From JADJYF01 sp965278995 (GTDB lineage Bacteria > Pseudomonadota > Gammaproteobacteria > Ga0077536): a DNA stretch of 64,000 bases. A program made the translations under genes and the position numbers. The DNA is taken from the NCBI GenBank assembly GCA_965278995.1, contig OZ257136.1:496001-560000 (forward strand), written 5' to 3'. Each line of letters begins with the position of its first letter. Position 1 is the first letter of the stretch. Below are positions 1-8,510 of this stretch, one piece after another. The notes below the pieces were generated by a model, which did not search any database, was not told the origin of the DNA, and was given only the letters and a program-made list of their open reading frames with translations.

Positions 1-1522
1 CGTTAGCTGGCAACGGCTCGTCCAGCTTGTTCTTGTAGCTGTAACGCGCATGGGTCGGCAGGAGTTCGTCACCGAGCGGATACTCCGAGGTGCTGCCGCC
101 TCGTGCGGCATATTCCCACTCCGCTTCGGTCGCCAGACGATAATCTGCGCTGAGCAGACGAGAGAGCCATTTCGCATAAGCTTCCGCTTGCGCCCAGCTG
201 ACGTTGACGACTGGATAGGCTGGCTTGTTCCACGGCTGCGCCGGGCAGGTCGCACCCGTCGCCGCGCAGAACAGCGCAAACTCGCGGGCGCTGACTTCGA
301 ACATGCCGATGGCAAACGGCAGCGCGAGCGTGATTTCATGGCGGGGTTGTTCGTTCGTTTCGCGCCCACCCATGGTGTAGCGGCCGGCAGGCAGTACGAC
401 GAGCAGCGGGCCTTTGGTGCCGTCGCCGGCAACGTCGATACAATAAGGTCGGCGCGTCCGCGTCAGCGCCGCCCGGCAGTTGCTTCGAACGGTCGCGCTC
501 GCTGCTGGTTTGGCCGACGATGCGTTCGTTTTTGCCGATGAACTCGCTGCGACGGCTGGGGCCATGGTCGAGACAGCGGGTGTCATGGGTTTGGCCGCAA
601 TCGCTGGAACTGGATCTTGTACAGCCGCCGCAACTCCAGCGTCAGCCGTCGGTGCCGACGTTTCGGGCGTTGCTGGCAGGTCAGTCGTCGGTATCGGTTC
701 AGGTGGTGCTATTACGCCAACGCCTGGGTCCGGCGTTTCGGCGCCGTTCGCCACCGTTGCCTCGTTATCCGCGGCAGTGCCGTCGCCGGCAACCACGGTA
801 GCCGGAAGCAGCGTCGCGCTTGCCGTATCCTGCGCTATGCGCGCCTCGTTCCAGCGTTGCCGCGCGAGTTCGAGTCGGGTATTGCTGAAGCCGAGATGTT
901 CGACCAGTCCGAGCAGCAGACTTTCGGTTTCCAGCGCGTCGTCCGCCTCGCCGAGTTCGAGCAGCGCTTCGGCTGCCCGGATCTGCTGAAGCACGGCGGC
1001 GGTCAGGCGATTCGCCGATTCCGACTGCATCAATTGGTGCCGGGTCGCTTCAGGCAGCGCGTCCCAGGCGTTAGCCAGCGTGTTCATGCTCGCCGCTGTC
1101 CACGTGCGGGCGGCGAGGAATTCATCGAGCAGATTGGTCGTTGTCGTTGCCGCTGCCGGCGCCGCATCGACAGATGGCGGTGCTGCCCCGCGGCCCAGAG
1201 CCTGAAACGTGGCATAAGCGGCAACGGCGATGACACCAACGGCAATGACGATCGCCAACAGCGGCGAGCGTTTGCCGGCCGACGTTTGCGCGCGTACGCC
1301 GACTGCAACGCTCGGGATGATTTCCTGTGTCGTATCGCCTTCGTTTTCGTCATAGGGAAATACGGTCGGCATTTCCGGTTCCGGCGCATGAAACGCCACC
1401 AGCGGCAAGTCGCCGGCGACGACGCGTCGCAGCATTTCGCGTCGCGTACGAAGATAGGATTCGCGGTCGATGTTACCGGTCGCATAGGCGCGCGACAGCG
1501 CGCGCAGCGTTTCGGTACTCAT
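1..1522 (-). CDS. Membrane-anchored FGE-like (SUMF1/formylglycine-generating-enzyme fold) protein, 3' end outside window
   Basis: An open frame starts at ATG 1522 and continues past position 1, giving at least 507 residues. Residues 1-35 are helical and contain IDRESYLRTRREML, resembling a SHOCT-type segment. A single hydrophobic helix lies at about 87-106. An Ala/Pro/Thr-rich linker follows, and from about residue 374 there is an FGE-sulfatase-like domain: the MGGRE opening, a VNVSWAQAEAYAKWLS helix and the LATEAEWEYAARGG motif. In this family the fold serves either formylglycine formation or plain ligand binding; catalytic cysteines cannot be judged because the C-terminus is missing. The gene lies 35 bp downstream of the kinase gene on the same strand, so it is probably the last or a late gene of the FHA/PP2C/kinase operon. 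A TTQ tripeptide near residue 64-66 resembles the TQ motifs in the kinase N-terminus. The topology suggests a cytoplasmic N-terminus and a periplasmic FGE domain. Confidence 0.85.
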   Translation of the reverse strand, partial: MSTETLRALSRAYATGNIDRESYLRTRREMLRRVVAGDLPLVAFHAPEPEMPTVFPYDENEGDTTQEIIPSVAVGVRAQTSAGKRSPLLAIVIAVGVIAVAAYATFQALGRGAAPPSVDAAPAAATTTTNLLDEFLAARTWTAASMNTLANAWDALPEATRHQLMQSESANRLTAAVLQQIRAAEALLELGEADDALETESLLLGLVEHLGFSNTRLELARQRWNEARIAQDTASATLLPATVVAGDGTAADNEATVANGAETPDPGVGVIAPPEPIPTTDLPATPETSAPTADAGVAAAVQDPVPAIAAKPMTPAVSTMAPAVAASSSAKTNASSAKPAASATVRSNCRAALTRTRRPYCIDVAGDGTKGPLLVVLPAGRYTMGGRETNEQPRHEITLALPFAIGMFEVSAREFALFCAATGATCPAQPWNKPAYPVVNVSWAQAEAYAKWLSRLLSADYRLATEAEWEYAARGGSTSEYPLGDELLPTHARYSYKNKLDEPLPAN

Positions 1523-1557
1523 GACGACAACCTGTTCACGTTGAGTACTTCGCCGGT

Positions 1558-4500
1558 TCAGCCGAGTTCGAGCAGTACGCGAAAACCGGTCGCTGTATCG
1601 GCCGAGCCGTCATGCGGTTTCTCGAGCGAAATGTCGCATTTGCTGAAGGTATCTTCGAACGCACCGCCGCGTGCCGTGACACCTCCGCCGTTGGAAACCC
1701 ACTCCTGCACATTGCCGACATAGTTGTATAAGCCCCAACCGTTGGCTTTGCCCGTATTCACTCCCATCGTGCCCTGACCTTTCAGCAGCTGCCCACCTTG
1801 CTCGACGCGGCAGTTGTAGTCCTTCTTCGGTTGATCGCCGCCTGCTGTCGCTGCGTACGTCCATTCTTCGGCGTTCGGCAGACGGTACTTCTGGCCGGTA
1901 CGTTCCGACAGCCAGGCGAGATAGGCCTGCGCCTGCTCCAGCGTGATCCCGGTCAACGGCAGCGCCGTCTCCTGGCCGGTCGCTGGCTGGCACTTGGTGC
2001 TCAGGCGGCAATAGCGGTTGTAATCGGACACCGTGATTTCGAATTTGCCGATGGCGAATGGTTTGCTGAACGCGCCACCGGACGGAACGACGACCATCAG
2101 CGGACCGCGCTGGTTGCCGGAGACGAAATAGAAACAGGTGCCTTTCTTGCGCTTGCCATGACCGGCGAGTTTGCTTTCGCATGGGTCGGTCGGCGGCAGC
2201 GGTGGTGCAATAATGTGGCCCTCACCGCCATCGTCGGGGCCCACCTTATCGTCCACCATGGCAACGACGCGGGCGTATTCCTTCTTGAACATCGAACTGT
2301 CTGACCAGAGTTTGAGCGCGTTCTCCATGGTGCCAAGCGCGGCGGCGTAATCCTTGGCGGTAAATTGCTTCCTGTAGGTGTCGTACAAATTCTTGGCGTC
2401 GCTGACGCGCGCGTTGAAGGCACCTTTCAGTCGCACGATATCCGGATGCGTCGGTTCGTCGCGAGTCGCTTTGATGAGAAGTTGGCGCGCCTCGCTCAAC
2501 AGCGCCTTGTCCATCGCTGCATTCACTTCCGCTGCGTAACGCGACTTTGCGACGGTCAGTTTGACCGGTTCGATGGCGGCAATGATCTGATTGCCGGCAA
2601 ACACTTCTTTCGCGCGATCGATGGTGTCGTTGGCGCCGGTGCCGGCGGCTTCCTTGAGTGCCGCTATGCGCGTGCTGACGGCCTGTGCCCATTGACTCTC
2701 GGAAGCGCTGAACACGCCCGGGTCGAGAACCTGCACTTCAGAAATTTTGGCCAGCACTTCAGCCAGATCGAATTCACCGGCACGGGTAAATGTTTTCTGC
2801 AGATCCTGCTTGTTGCCATCGACGGTGTAGTCGCGCACCGCGAGTTTGCACTCCTGGCGCTGCGGTTGCAGCTCGGCGCAGGCTTTCGCAAAGCGCAGCG
2901 CCGAGGCAAAATCGGTTTCAGCCGCTTTGGTCGTCGCCAGTCGCAGATAGGCACCGGCAAGCAGGCGCGGCGCTTCGGTCGAAACGAAGCTGTCGTCGGC
3001 CGTCCCGACTTCACGCTTCAAAGCATCGAGCGTTTTCGCGGCGTTGGCGACGTCGCTGGCTTTGGCCTGCGTTTCGAAAGTCTGTCGCAACCCGTCGAGG
3101 CGGGCGAGACGGGCTTGCTCTTCCTGCTCTTTTTCGAACGCTTCGGTGGCGGCGGCCAACGCCGCCTTCTCTTCGGCCAGGCCGGCAGTGTCCGGCCCGA
3201 AACGTTCGGCATCGGCCAGCATGTTGGCGCCTTCGGCGAAACGCTGCTCGGTGCGCATTTCCTGTGCGCGTTCAACATATCGTGTCGCCAGTCGCGTCCC
3301 GGTTTCTTTCAACCACGGATCGTTCGGGTCGCCGAGCGCGGTGATGTCGGCCATCTTCTGCCGGATACTCGCGCGCCAGGCTCTGTCGGCGGTCGGATTC
3401 TCCAGCAGTTTCTCGATGTCGGTCTTGGCAGTCGCTACCAGCTGTTTGTCGGCTTCGATCCTTGCCAGCTTGCGTTGCTCCTCAAAGGTGACGAGTTTAT
3501 CGGCGAGCGTCGATGCGCGCGGCAGGTCGATGATGCCGGCACGCGCCAGGCCGACAGCATCGTCCCACTCCCCCTTCTGCCCAAGCGCGTCGCCAGCACT
3601 CGCGACAGCAGCAGCGAGCGCGGTCGTGCTGTCGGCAAGACGACTGTCGGTGGGGTTCAGCTGACGCAACTTCGCCAGCGCCGCGAGGGCGCTGGTCAAT
3701 GCAGCGGGATCCGACCCGAGCGCGCCGATGCTCGTGGCGAAGGTCGGGTAGCTCTGCTCGAATTCGGCAATCCGCGCCGCGCGTGCCGCGTCGCGCGCTG
3801 CGCTGTCCATACCCTGCTCACGCTGTACGAGTGTGTTCTCGGCCTCAATCAGTTGTTGTACCGGCGCCCTCGGCGCCAGCGCCGTCGCACTGCTCAAGGC
3901 AGCCTTGCTGGCCGTGAAATCGCCCTGGTCGCGGGCCAGTGCCGCCTGCGTCAGATACGCCGTAGCCAGTTGGTCGTGCGCATCTGCAGTCAATTCGTTG
4001 CGCGGAGCCATGGCTGACAGCTGTGCAACCAGGCCGCTCGCTTCGGGTGTCAACTTGTCGGCAGCGACAACTGTGGTTACTTCAGCGCGTAGTTTGCCCA
4101 CTTCAGCCGTGAATTCCTCATGCAATGCATTGGTCTTGGCATCCAGATCATGCAGCCCGAGCGCGCGCAACATATGGCTGAAGTCGCCGTACATCAGTTC
4201 GCTCGCGCCCCAGTTGCGTGCCTGGGCGAGGGCGGCCAGTTCTTTCTTTACGCGCGGCTCGACGTCCGCCCGCAGCTTCTCCAGCAATTCGTTGGCAGGA
4301 TCGAGGCCAGCCAGATTCTGGATTTCGTCCTGGATATCGACGTAGCCGGCGAGTCCAGTCTTGGCATCGAGTGCGCCCTGGATGGCGGCGATAGCTTCGA
4401 GGATCTTCTTGCCCGTTTCGGCGCGGTCTTTCGCGCCAGCGACCTTGTCGTTCAAGTTGCCAAGAAATTTTTCCGCATTGACGTCGCCAGTGACGAGTCG

Positions 4501-6543
4501 CAGGCCTTCGCTCGTCAGTTCTTCGCCGAAGTCGTAATCCTCGTTCTCGATTGCGGTGTTGACGGCAGTAGCGAACGCGCCGGCCAGGCGGCGGTCCTTC
4601 AACATCGGGTGATCGGAATCGATCTGGGCCACGACCGCCATGGCGTCATGAATGTCGTCCTCACCATCAACCGCGAGCAGACTGCCGTTGGCAAGTGCCG
4701 TGTTGAACTTATCGTATTGTTCGGCCAGCACGATTTCTTCCGACCGTTCGATATACGCTTCGAGGTCCTGCAGTTTGCTGGAGTCGGTATAGACCGGGTA
4801 CTTTTTCGCTTTATCCAACACCAGGCGCGCGGCATTGAAACCGTACTTGCCGTTGTCGATATCGATATTCGAACGCGCACTCTGATCGAAGTAGGCAAGA
4901 ATCTTATCTTTCGCTTCATTGAGGATGCGCGCCTGACGCGTCGTATCGAGGCCGTCGTCGACCATGCCGGCAAGTACCGCTTCAATCTTCGCCGGCTCGC
5001 CGCTCTGCGCAAGGGCGATGCGTGCGTTGATATCGCTGTCTTCAAGATAATTCTTGACTGGCGCAAAGCCGGCCACCAGCAGCACTGCCGCCGCTATCGG
5101 GCCGACGATGAACGGATTCTTCCACGGCGAAGTCACGCCTTCGAACTCGTGCAGAAATTCCTGAGTGCTCTGCGAACGATCGGCGCGCAGATAGGCGAGG
5201 CCACGTTCGAGTCCGCGCCATTGTTTGCGTGTCAGCGTCTTGATCGGTTCTGGTTTGAGTCCGCTGTCGCGGGCCTTGTTGGCCGGGATTTTATTGAACG
5301 GATGTTTGCCGGTCAGCAGTTCATAAGCCACGCAGGCGAGCGCGTAGATGTCGTCACGCGTATCGGGTTCTTCGCCTTCGAGCATCTCGACGCTGGCGTA
5401 AGCCGGGGTCAACGCACCGAGTTTGCCCGGATCGAAAATGGTCTGTTCGCCTTCGGCGGCGCCCGGATTCTTGACGGCACGCGCGATGCCGAAATCGAGC
5501 ACTTTCATCTGCCCGGCTTTGCTCAAGAAGCAGTTGCCGGGCTTGAAATCGGAATGAACGATGTTACGTTCGTGCGCGTAAACCAGCGCTGCGCCGAGTC
5601 CGGCGACCATCGGGAACGCTTCGGTGAATGGCAGTCCGCCTTTCGGTTTGACGGTCTTCTTGATGAAATCGTTGAGCGCTTCGCCTTCGAGCAGCTCCAT
5701 GACCAGGAACGCGAGGCCGTCTTCGGTCTGATCGAAGTCGTAGACGGTCGCAATATTCGGGTGCGCGAGTTTCTGCTGACGGCTCGCTTCACGCTGCAGC
5801 GCAATGAACGAATCGGGATGCTGCTTGAAATCTTCGTTCAGTACTTTGAGCGCCACCAGCGGTTGTTTGTCCTTGGCGCGGACCTTGATTTGGTCGCTGG
5901 CGAGAAAGACCGAACCCATGCCGCCCTGGCCGAGCACTTTCTCGAGCTTGAAGCGGCCGCGCATCAGTGAACCGATTTCAACACGGGTTGCCGTCGCCGC
6001 TTCGCGCGGTTGTGCCCAGTCCGTGCCGGTCTGGCCTGTCGACGGGCCGCTACTCGGCCATGACGACGGCAGCGACGAGGGGGTTCCGCCCGTCAGATCG
6101 AAATCGATGCCGGTAACCGAGCTGGCGCCTTGTGCATCGACTGCGCCTTCACCGGTGATGTCAAAGACATCGCTGTCGTCGGTGACCCGGCCGATCAGCT
6201 GGGTCTTGTCACCAAGCGCTTCGATGCCGTCGCCGGTGATGAACTGGGTGCGGTCGGGGGTGCCGGTGAATTGCGTGCCGTCGTCGCCGCTGTCGTAACG
6301 TGTACGGTCGCCACTGTCAGAAGAAACCGGTGCGGCTTCGACATGTGCGGCGACGCGCTTCTTCAAACGCGCGTATGTTTCGGCGTCGATGACATCTTCG
6401 GTAACGGCCAGTTTGAGCTGATCCATGATAGTGACCGCGGCCTGCGGCTTTTTCGACAGCAGCTTGTCAAGGTTCTGCGCGACTGCATCGAATTCGATCT
6501 CGCGGCGCGAGAGCTTTTCGAGCGTGGTCTTGAAATCAGCCAT
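1558..6543 (-). CDS. Transmembrane Ser/Thr protein kinase with long helical sensor region and C-terminal FGE-like domain
   Basis: The product is 1661 residues from ATG 6543, which is preceded by GGAG at 9 nt; a GTG at 6564 in the same frame is less likely. Domain order: N-terminal helical segment 1-65 with an IDAETYARLKKR motif like that of the downstream protein; a low-complexity region 73-190 with DGTQF, DRTQF and DKTQL repeats; a protein kinase domain at about 197-468 with glycine loop GQGGMGSV, catalytic VALK lysine, HSDFKPGN catalytic loop and DFG; a membrane helix at about 478-496; roughly 980 residues of helical, TPR-like sequence; and an FGE-like domain at about 1480-1661 (RLPNAEEWTYAA, GNVQEWV, GFRVLLEL). 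The HRD arginine is replaced by Ser, so this is a non-RD kinase. It probably signals across the membrane with the PP2C phosphatase and FHA protein encoded upstream. The ligand of the outer FGE domain is unknown. Confidence 0.93.
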   Translation of the reverse strand: MADFKTTLEKLSRREIEFDAVAQNLDKLLSKKPQAAVTIMDQLKLAVTEDVIDAETYARLKKRVAAHVEAAPVSSDSGDRTRYDSGDDGTQFTGTPDRTQFITGDGIEALGDKTQLIGRVTDDSDVFDITGEGAVDAQGASSVTGIDFDLTGGTPSSLPSSWPSSGPSTGQTGTDWAQPREAATATRVEIGSLMRGRFKLEKVLGQGGMGSVFLASDQIKVRAKDKQPLVALKVLNEDFKQHPDSFIALQREASRQQKLAHPNIATVYDFDQTEDGLAFLVMELLEGEALNDFIKKTVKPKGGLPFTEAFPMVAGLGAALVYAHERNIVHSDFKPGNCFLSKAGQMKVLDFGIARAVKNPGAAEGEQTIFDPGKLGALTPAYASVEMLEGEEPDTRDDIYALACVAYELLTGKHPFNKIPANKARDSGLKPEPIKTLTRKQWRGLERGLAYLRADRSQSTQEFLHEFEGVTSPWKNPFIVGPIAAAVLLVAGFAPVKNYLEDSDINARIALAQSGEPAKIEAVLAGMVDDGLDTTRQARILNEAKDKILAYFDQSARSNIDIDNGKYGFNAARLVLDKAKKYPVYTDSSKLQDLEAYIERSEEIVLAEQYDKFNTALANGSLLAVDGEDDIHDAMAVVAQIDSDHPMLKDRRLAGAFATAVNTAIENEDYDFGEELTSEGLRLVTGDVNAEKFLGNLNDKVAGAKDRAETGKKILEAIAAIQGALDAKTGLAGYVDIQDEIQNLAGLDPANELLEKLRADVEPRVKKELAALAQARNWGASELMYGDFSHMLRALGLHDLDAKTNALHEEFTAEVGKLRAEVTTVVAADKLTPEASGLVAQLSAMAPRNELTADAHDQLATAYLTQAALARDQGDFTASKAALSSATALAPRAPVQQLIEAENTLVQREQGMDSAARDAARAARIAEFEQSYPTFATSIGALGSDPAALTSALAALAKLRQLNPTDSRLADSTTALAAAVASAGDALGQKGEWDDAVGLARAGIIDLPRASTLADKLVTFEEQRKLARIEADKQLVATAKTDIEKLLENPTADRAWRASIRQKMADITALGDPNDPWLKETGTRLATRYVERAQEMRTEQRFAEGANMLADAERFGPDTAGLAEEKAALAAATEAFEKEQEEQARLARLDGLRQTFETQAKASDVANAAKTLDALKREVGTADDSFVSTEAPRLLAGAYLRLATTKAAETDFASALRFAKACAELQPQRQECKLAVRDYTVDGNKQDLQKTFTRAGEFDLAEVLAKISEVQVLDPGVFSASESQWAQAVSTRIAALKEAAGTGANDTIDRAKEVFAGNQIIAAIEPVKLTVAKSRYAAEVNAAMDKALLSEARQLLIKATRDEPTHPDIVRLKGAFNARVSDAKNLYDTYRKQFTAKDYAAALGTMENALKLWSDSSMFKKEYARVVAMVDDKVGPDDGGEGHIIAPPLPPTDPCESKLAGHGKRKKGTCFYFVSGNQRGPLMVVVPSGGAFSKPFAIGKFEITVSDYNRYCRLSTKCQPATGQETALPLTGITLEQAQAYLAWLSERTGQKYRLPNAEEWTYAATAGGDQPKKDYNCRVEQGGQLLKGQGTMGVNTGKANGWGLYNYVGNVQEWVSNGGGVTARGGAFEDTFSKCDISLEKPHDGSADTATGFRVLLELG

Positions 6544-6616
6544 GGTCAGGCGCTCCGGCAGCACTCACGGCCGAGGTGAGCCGCGCTGCGTACATGCGAT
6601 GCAAATAAAAATATCA

Positions 6617-7348
6617 TCAAGTTGCGCGCATCTCGATGACGCACACGCTGACGTTATCGACTGCGCCACGCGCAAGCGTGAGATCGACCAGCTTTCGCGC
6701 CACCGTATCCGGCTCGCCGTCGGCGAGACACTCGGCGATTTCCGGATCTTTGACGTGCTTGTCGAGACCGTCGGAACAGAGCAGGAAGCGATCGCCGTCA
6801 GCGACCTCCAGCAGATCCATCTCGAGCAACAGATTGTCGGTCACGCCGACCGCCCGTGTCACCATGTTGCCGGACGGATGGCCGGCAGCATCAGCGCGAT
6901 TGATCAGGCCTTTCTCGATATACATCTCGATCTGCGTATGGTCCGTCGTGACCTGCGCGAAATCTGTGCCGCGCAGGCGGTACAGCCGGCTGTCACCAGC
7001 CCACATGACCACCGCGTGGCGGCCGCGAACGAGCAGCGCAACGACCGTGCTGCCGCTGGTTTGATTGTGTGCGTTGGCTACTTCGAACAGACGCTCGTTC
7101 ACTTTGCGGATGGTTTCTTCGGTCTGTTCGACGAAATCGGCCAACTCGCCGGCGCAGTCGAGCTTGGTCAACGAATTGACGATGAGCTGACTGGCGAGAT
7201 CGCCGGCGGAATGTCCACCCATGCCGTCGGCCACGGCCCACAGGCCGTCGTCGCCGCGATCGAGGATCGAATCTTCGTTCAGCTTGCGCACCCGACCGAT
7301 GTCGGTAATCGCAGCGGATCGCCAGGAGTAAGGATTGTCGTTGCTCAT
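6617..7348 (-). CDS. PP2C-family Ser/Thr protein phosphatase
   Basis: The protein has 243 residues from ATG 7348; an upstream TTG at 7387 would overlap the preceding gene and is less likely. It is a complete PP2C catalytic domain without extra modules. Motifs in order are the GRVRKLNEDS metal-binding segment near the N-terminus, ADGMGGHSAG, a WAGDSRLYRLR strand, LLCSDGLDKHV and the C-terminal VDNVSV with the metal-binding Asp. The size matches the Stp1/PrpC class, which removes phosphate from Ser/Thr residues using two or three Mn/Mg ions. It sits 16 bp downstream of the FHA-cyclase gene and 73 bp upstream of the kinase gene, so it is the expected opponent of that kinase. Cytoplasmic. Confidence 0.95.
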   Translation of the reverse strand: MSNDNPYSWRSAAITDIGRVRKLNEDSILDRGDDGLWAVADGMGGHSAGDLASQLIVNSLTKLDCAGELADFVEQTEETIRKVNERLFEVANAHNQTSGSTVVALLVRGRHAVVMWAGDSRLYRLRGTDFAQVTTDHTQIEMYIEKGLINRADAAGHPSGNMVTRAVGVTDNLLLEMDLLEVADGDRFLLCSDGLDKHVKDPEIAECLADGEPDTVARKLVDLTLARGAVDNVSVCVIEMRAT

Positions 7349-7364
7349 GAACGACGACGTCGCG

Positions 7365-8264
7365 TCATCCTTCGGTCTTGAAGTCAACGACTTCCTGCGG
7401 GTTCTCGGCGAACGAGCGGCCGAGACTGATCTTGCCGCTGCCGCTCAAGGGCATTTCTTCGCGACGCAGAAAAGCTTCTTTCACGCCGTTCATGACGTAG
7501 GTGCCATTGGTGCTCTGATCGACGATAAAAAATTTGCCGCGCCGGAATTCCAGTCGTACGTGCTGGCGGGAAGCGAGCGCTTCGGCGACCGGAATATCGG
7601 CCGCCTTGCTGCGTCCGAGGACCACCTGCGGCCGGTCTTCGCCCATCGTCACCTGCAATTCGTGATAGCGCAGGCGAAGTTCGGCGCGCTGTATCGGCTC
7701 GAGGATCACGCCAGTCGACATGCGCGTGACATCTTCTTGCTGCCATAGCACTTCGAAGATATCCATCGTCTCCTTCTTGCCCTTGACCGGCGCGCGGTCG
7801 ATGAAGCGAGAACTCGCTTTGAGAATGGGCGGGAGCGATTCGACCGTGGTCTGCGTGGTGATGATCTGGCCTGCTTTGGCCATCGAGGCCATCCGCGCCG
7901 CGACATTGACGGCGTCGCCGAAGACGTCACCGGCCTCAAGTATGGCCGGGCCGTGGTGCAGGCCGACTCGGATGGCCAGCATGATCGGCCCGGCCGGCGT
8001 GAGTTCGGCCGGGCTTTCGTCCAGCATCTCGTGCATGTCGCAGGCCGCCGACACCGCTTTCTCGGCGCTCGGGTAGGTGCACATGATTTCGTCACCGATG
8101 GTTTTGATGACGGTTCCGCCATGGCGTACCGTCACCTCGGTCAGCATTTGCAGACAGCTCGAGACACGCGCCCGCGCCGGCGCGTCACCCAGTACCTCGT
8201 ACAGCCGGGTGCTGCCACTGATGTCAGCGAAGAGGATCGTCAGATTCGTCGTTTTTGGAGCCAT
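7365..8264 (-). CDS. Class III adenylate/guanylate cyclase domain fused to an FHA domain
   Basis: This 299-residue protein has an N-terminal class III nucleotide cyclase domain (about 5-170). Both metal-binding Asp residues are visible (FADISGST and TIGDEIM), as is the Asn/Arg transition-state pair in VFGDAVNVAARM. Lys in VIKTIGDE and Asp in FGDAVN are the residues that usually select ATP, so cAMP is the likely product. Residues about 205-290 form an FHA domain (LGRS, SRQHVRLE, STNGTYV) that would bind phosphothreonine. AGGA lies 5 nt upstream of the ATG. The gene heads the operon with the PP2C phosphatase and the kinase, and its FHA domain could dock on the autophosphorylated kinase. No membrane segment is present. 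Whether the cyclase is active is inferred from the intact residues. Confidence 0.94.
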   Translation of the reverse strand: MAPKTTNLTILFADISGSTRLYEVLGDAPARARVSSCLQMLTEVTVRHGGTVIKTIGDEIMCTYPSAEKAVSAACDMHEMLDESPAELTPAGPIMLAIRVGLHHGPAILEAGDVFGDAVNVAARMASMAKAGQIITTQTTVESLPPILKASSRFIDRAPVKGKKETMDIFEVLWQQEDVTRMSTGVILEPIQRAELRLRYHELQVTMGEDRPQVVLGRSKAADIPVAEALASRQHVRLEFRRGKFFIVDQSTNGTYVMNGVKEAFLRREEMPLSGSGKISLGRSFAENPQEVVDFKTEG

Positions 8265-8510
8265 TCCGGTCCTATGCGGTACCCATCGGGATTACTGCGC
8301 GACGCTGCCGGCATGCCACCCGATGCAGGCTGGTTCATTCAGCTGAAAGCGAAGTTTATGGAACAAGTTACTATTCATCAACAAGATTTCTCGCGACTCC
8401 GGCATCGCGCGATGGTCCCACGGCTGGCGTTGCGCCCGGCCCGCGGTACCGCAACTGTACGCCGACGGCTAAGATATGCGCCGGTCCAACTGGCTCGGGA
8501 GTAACCCAAC

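Noticed and set aside
1..1700. Diversity-generating retroelement with FGE/C-type-lectin variable proteins
   Set aside because: FGE-like folds are common DGR targets, but no reverse transcriptase, template repeat or adenine-biased variable region is seen near either gene.
2365..5970. Long frames on the strand opposite the kinase gene (for example 2365-4017 and 4120-5970)
   Set aside because: They mirror the codon structure of the real gene, lack recognisable domains and arise from high GC.
1..8264. Type VI secretion control module (PpkA/PppA/Fha-like)
   Set aside because: Kinase, phosphatase and FHA occur together, but no tss structural gene is in the window and the FHA partner is a cyclase.
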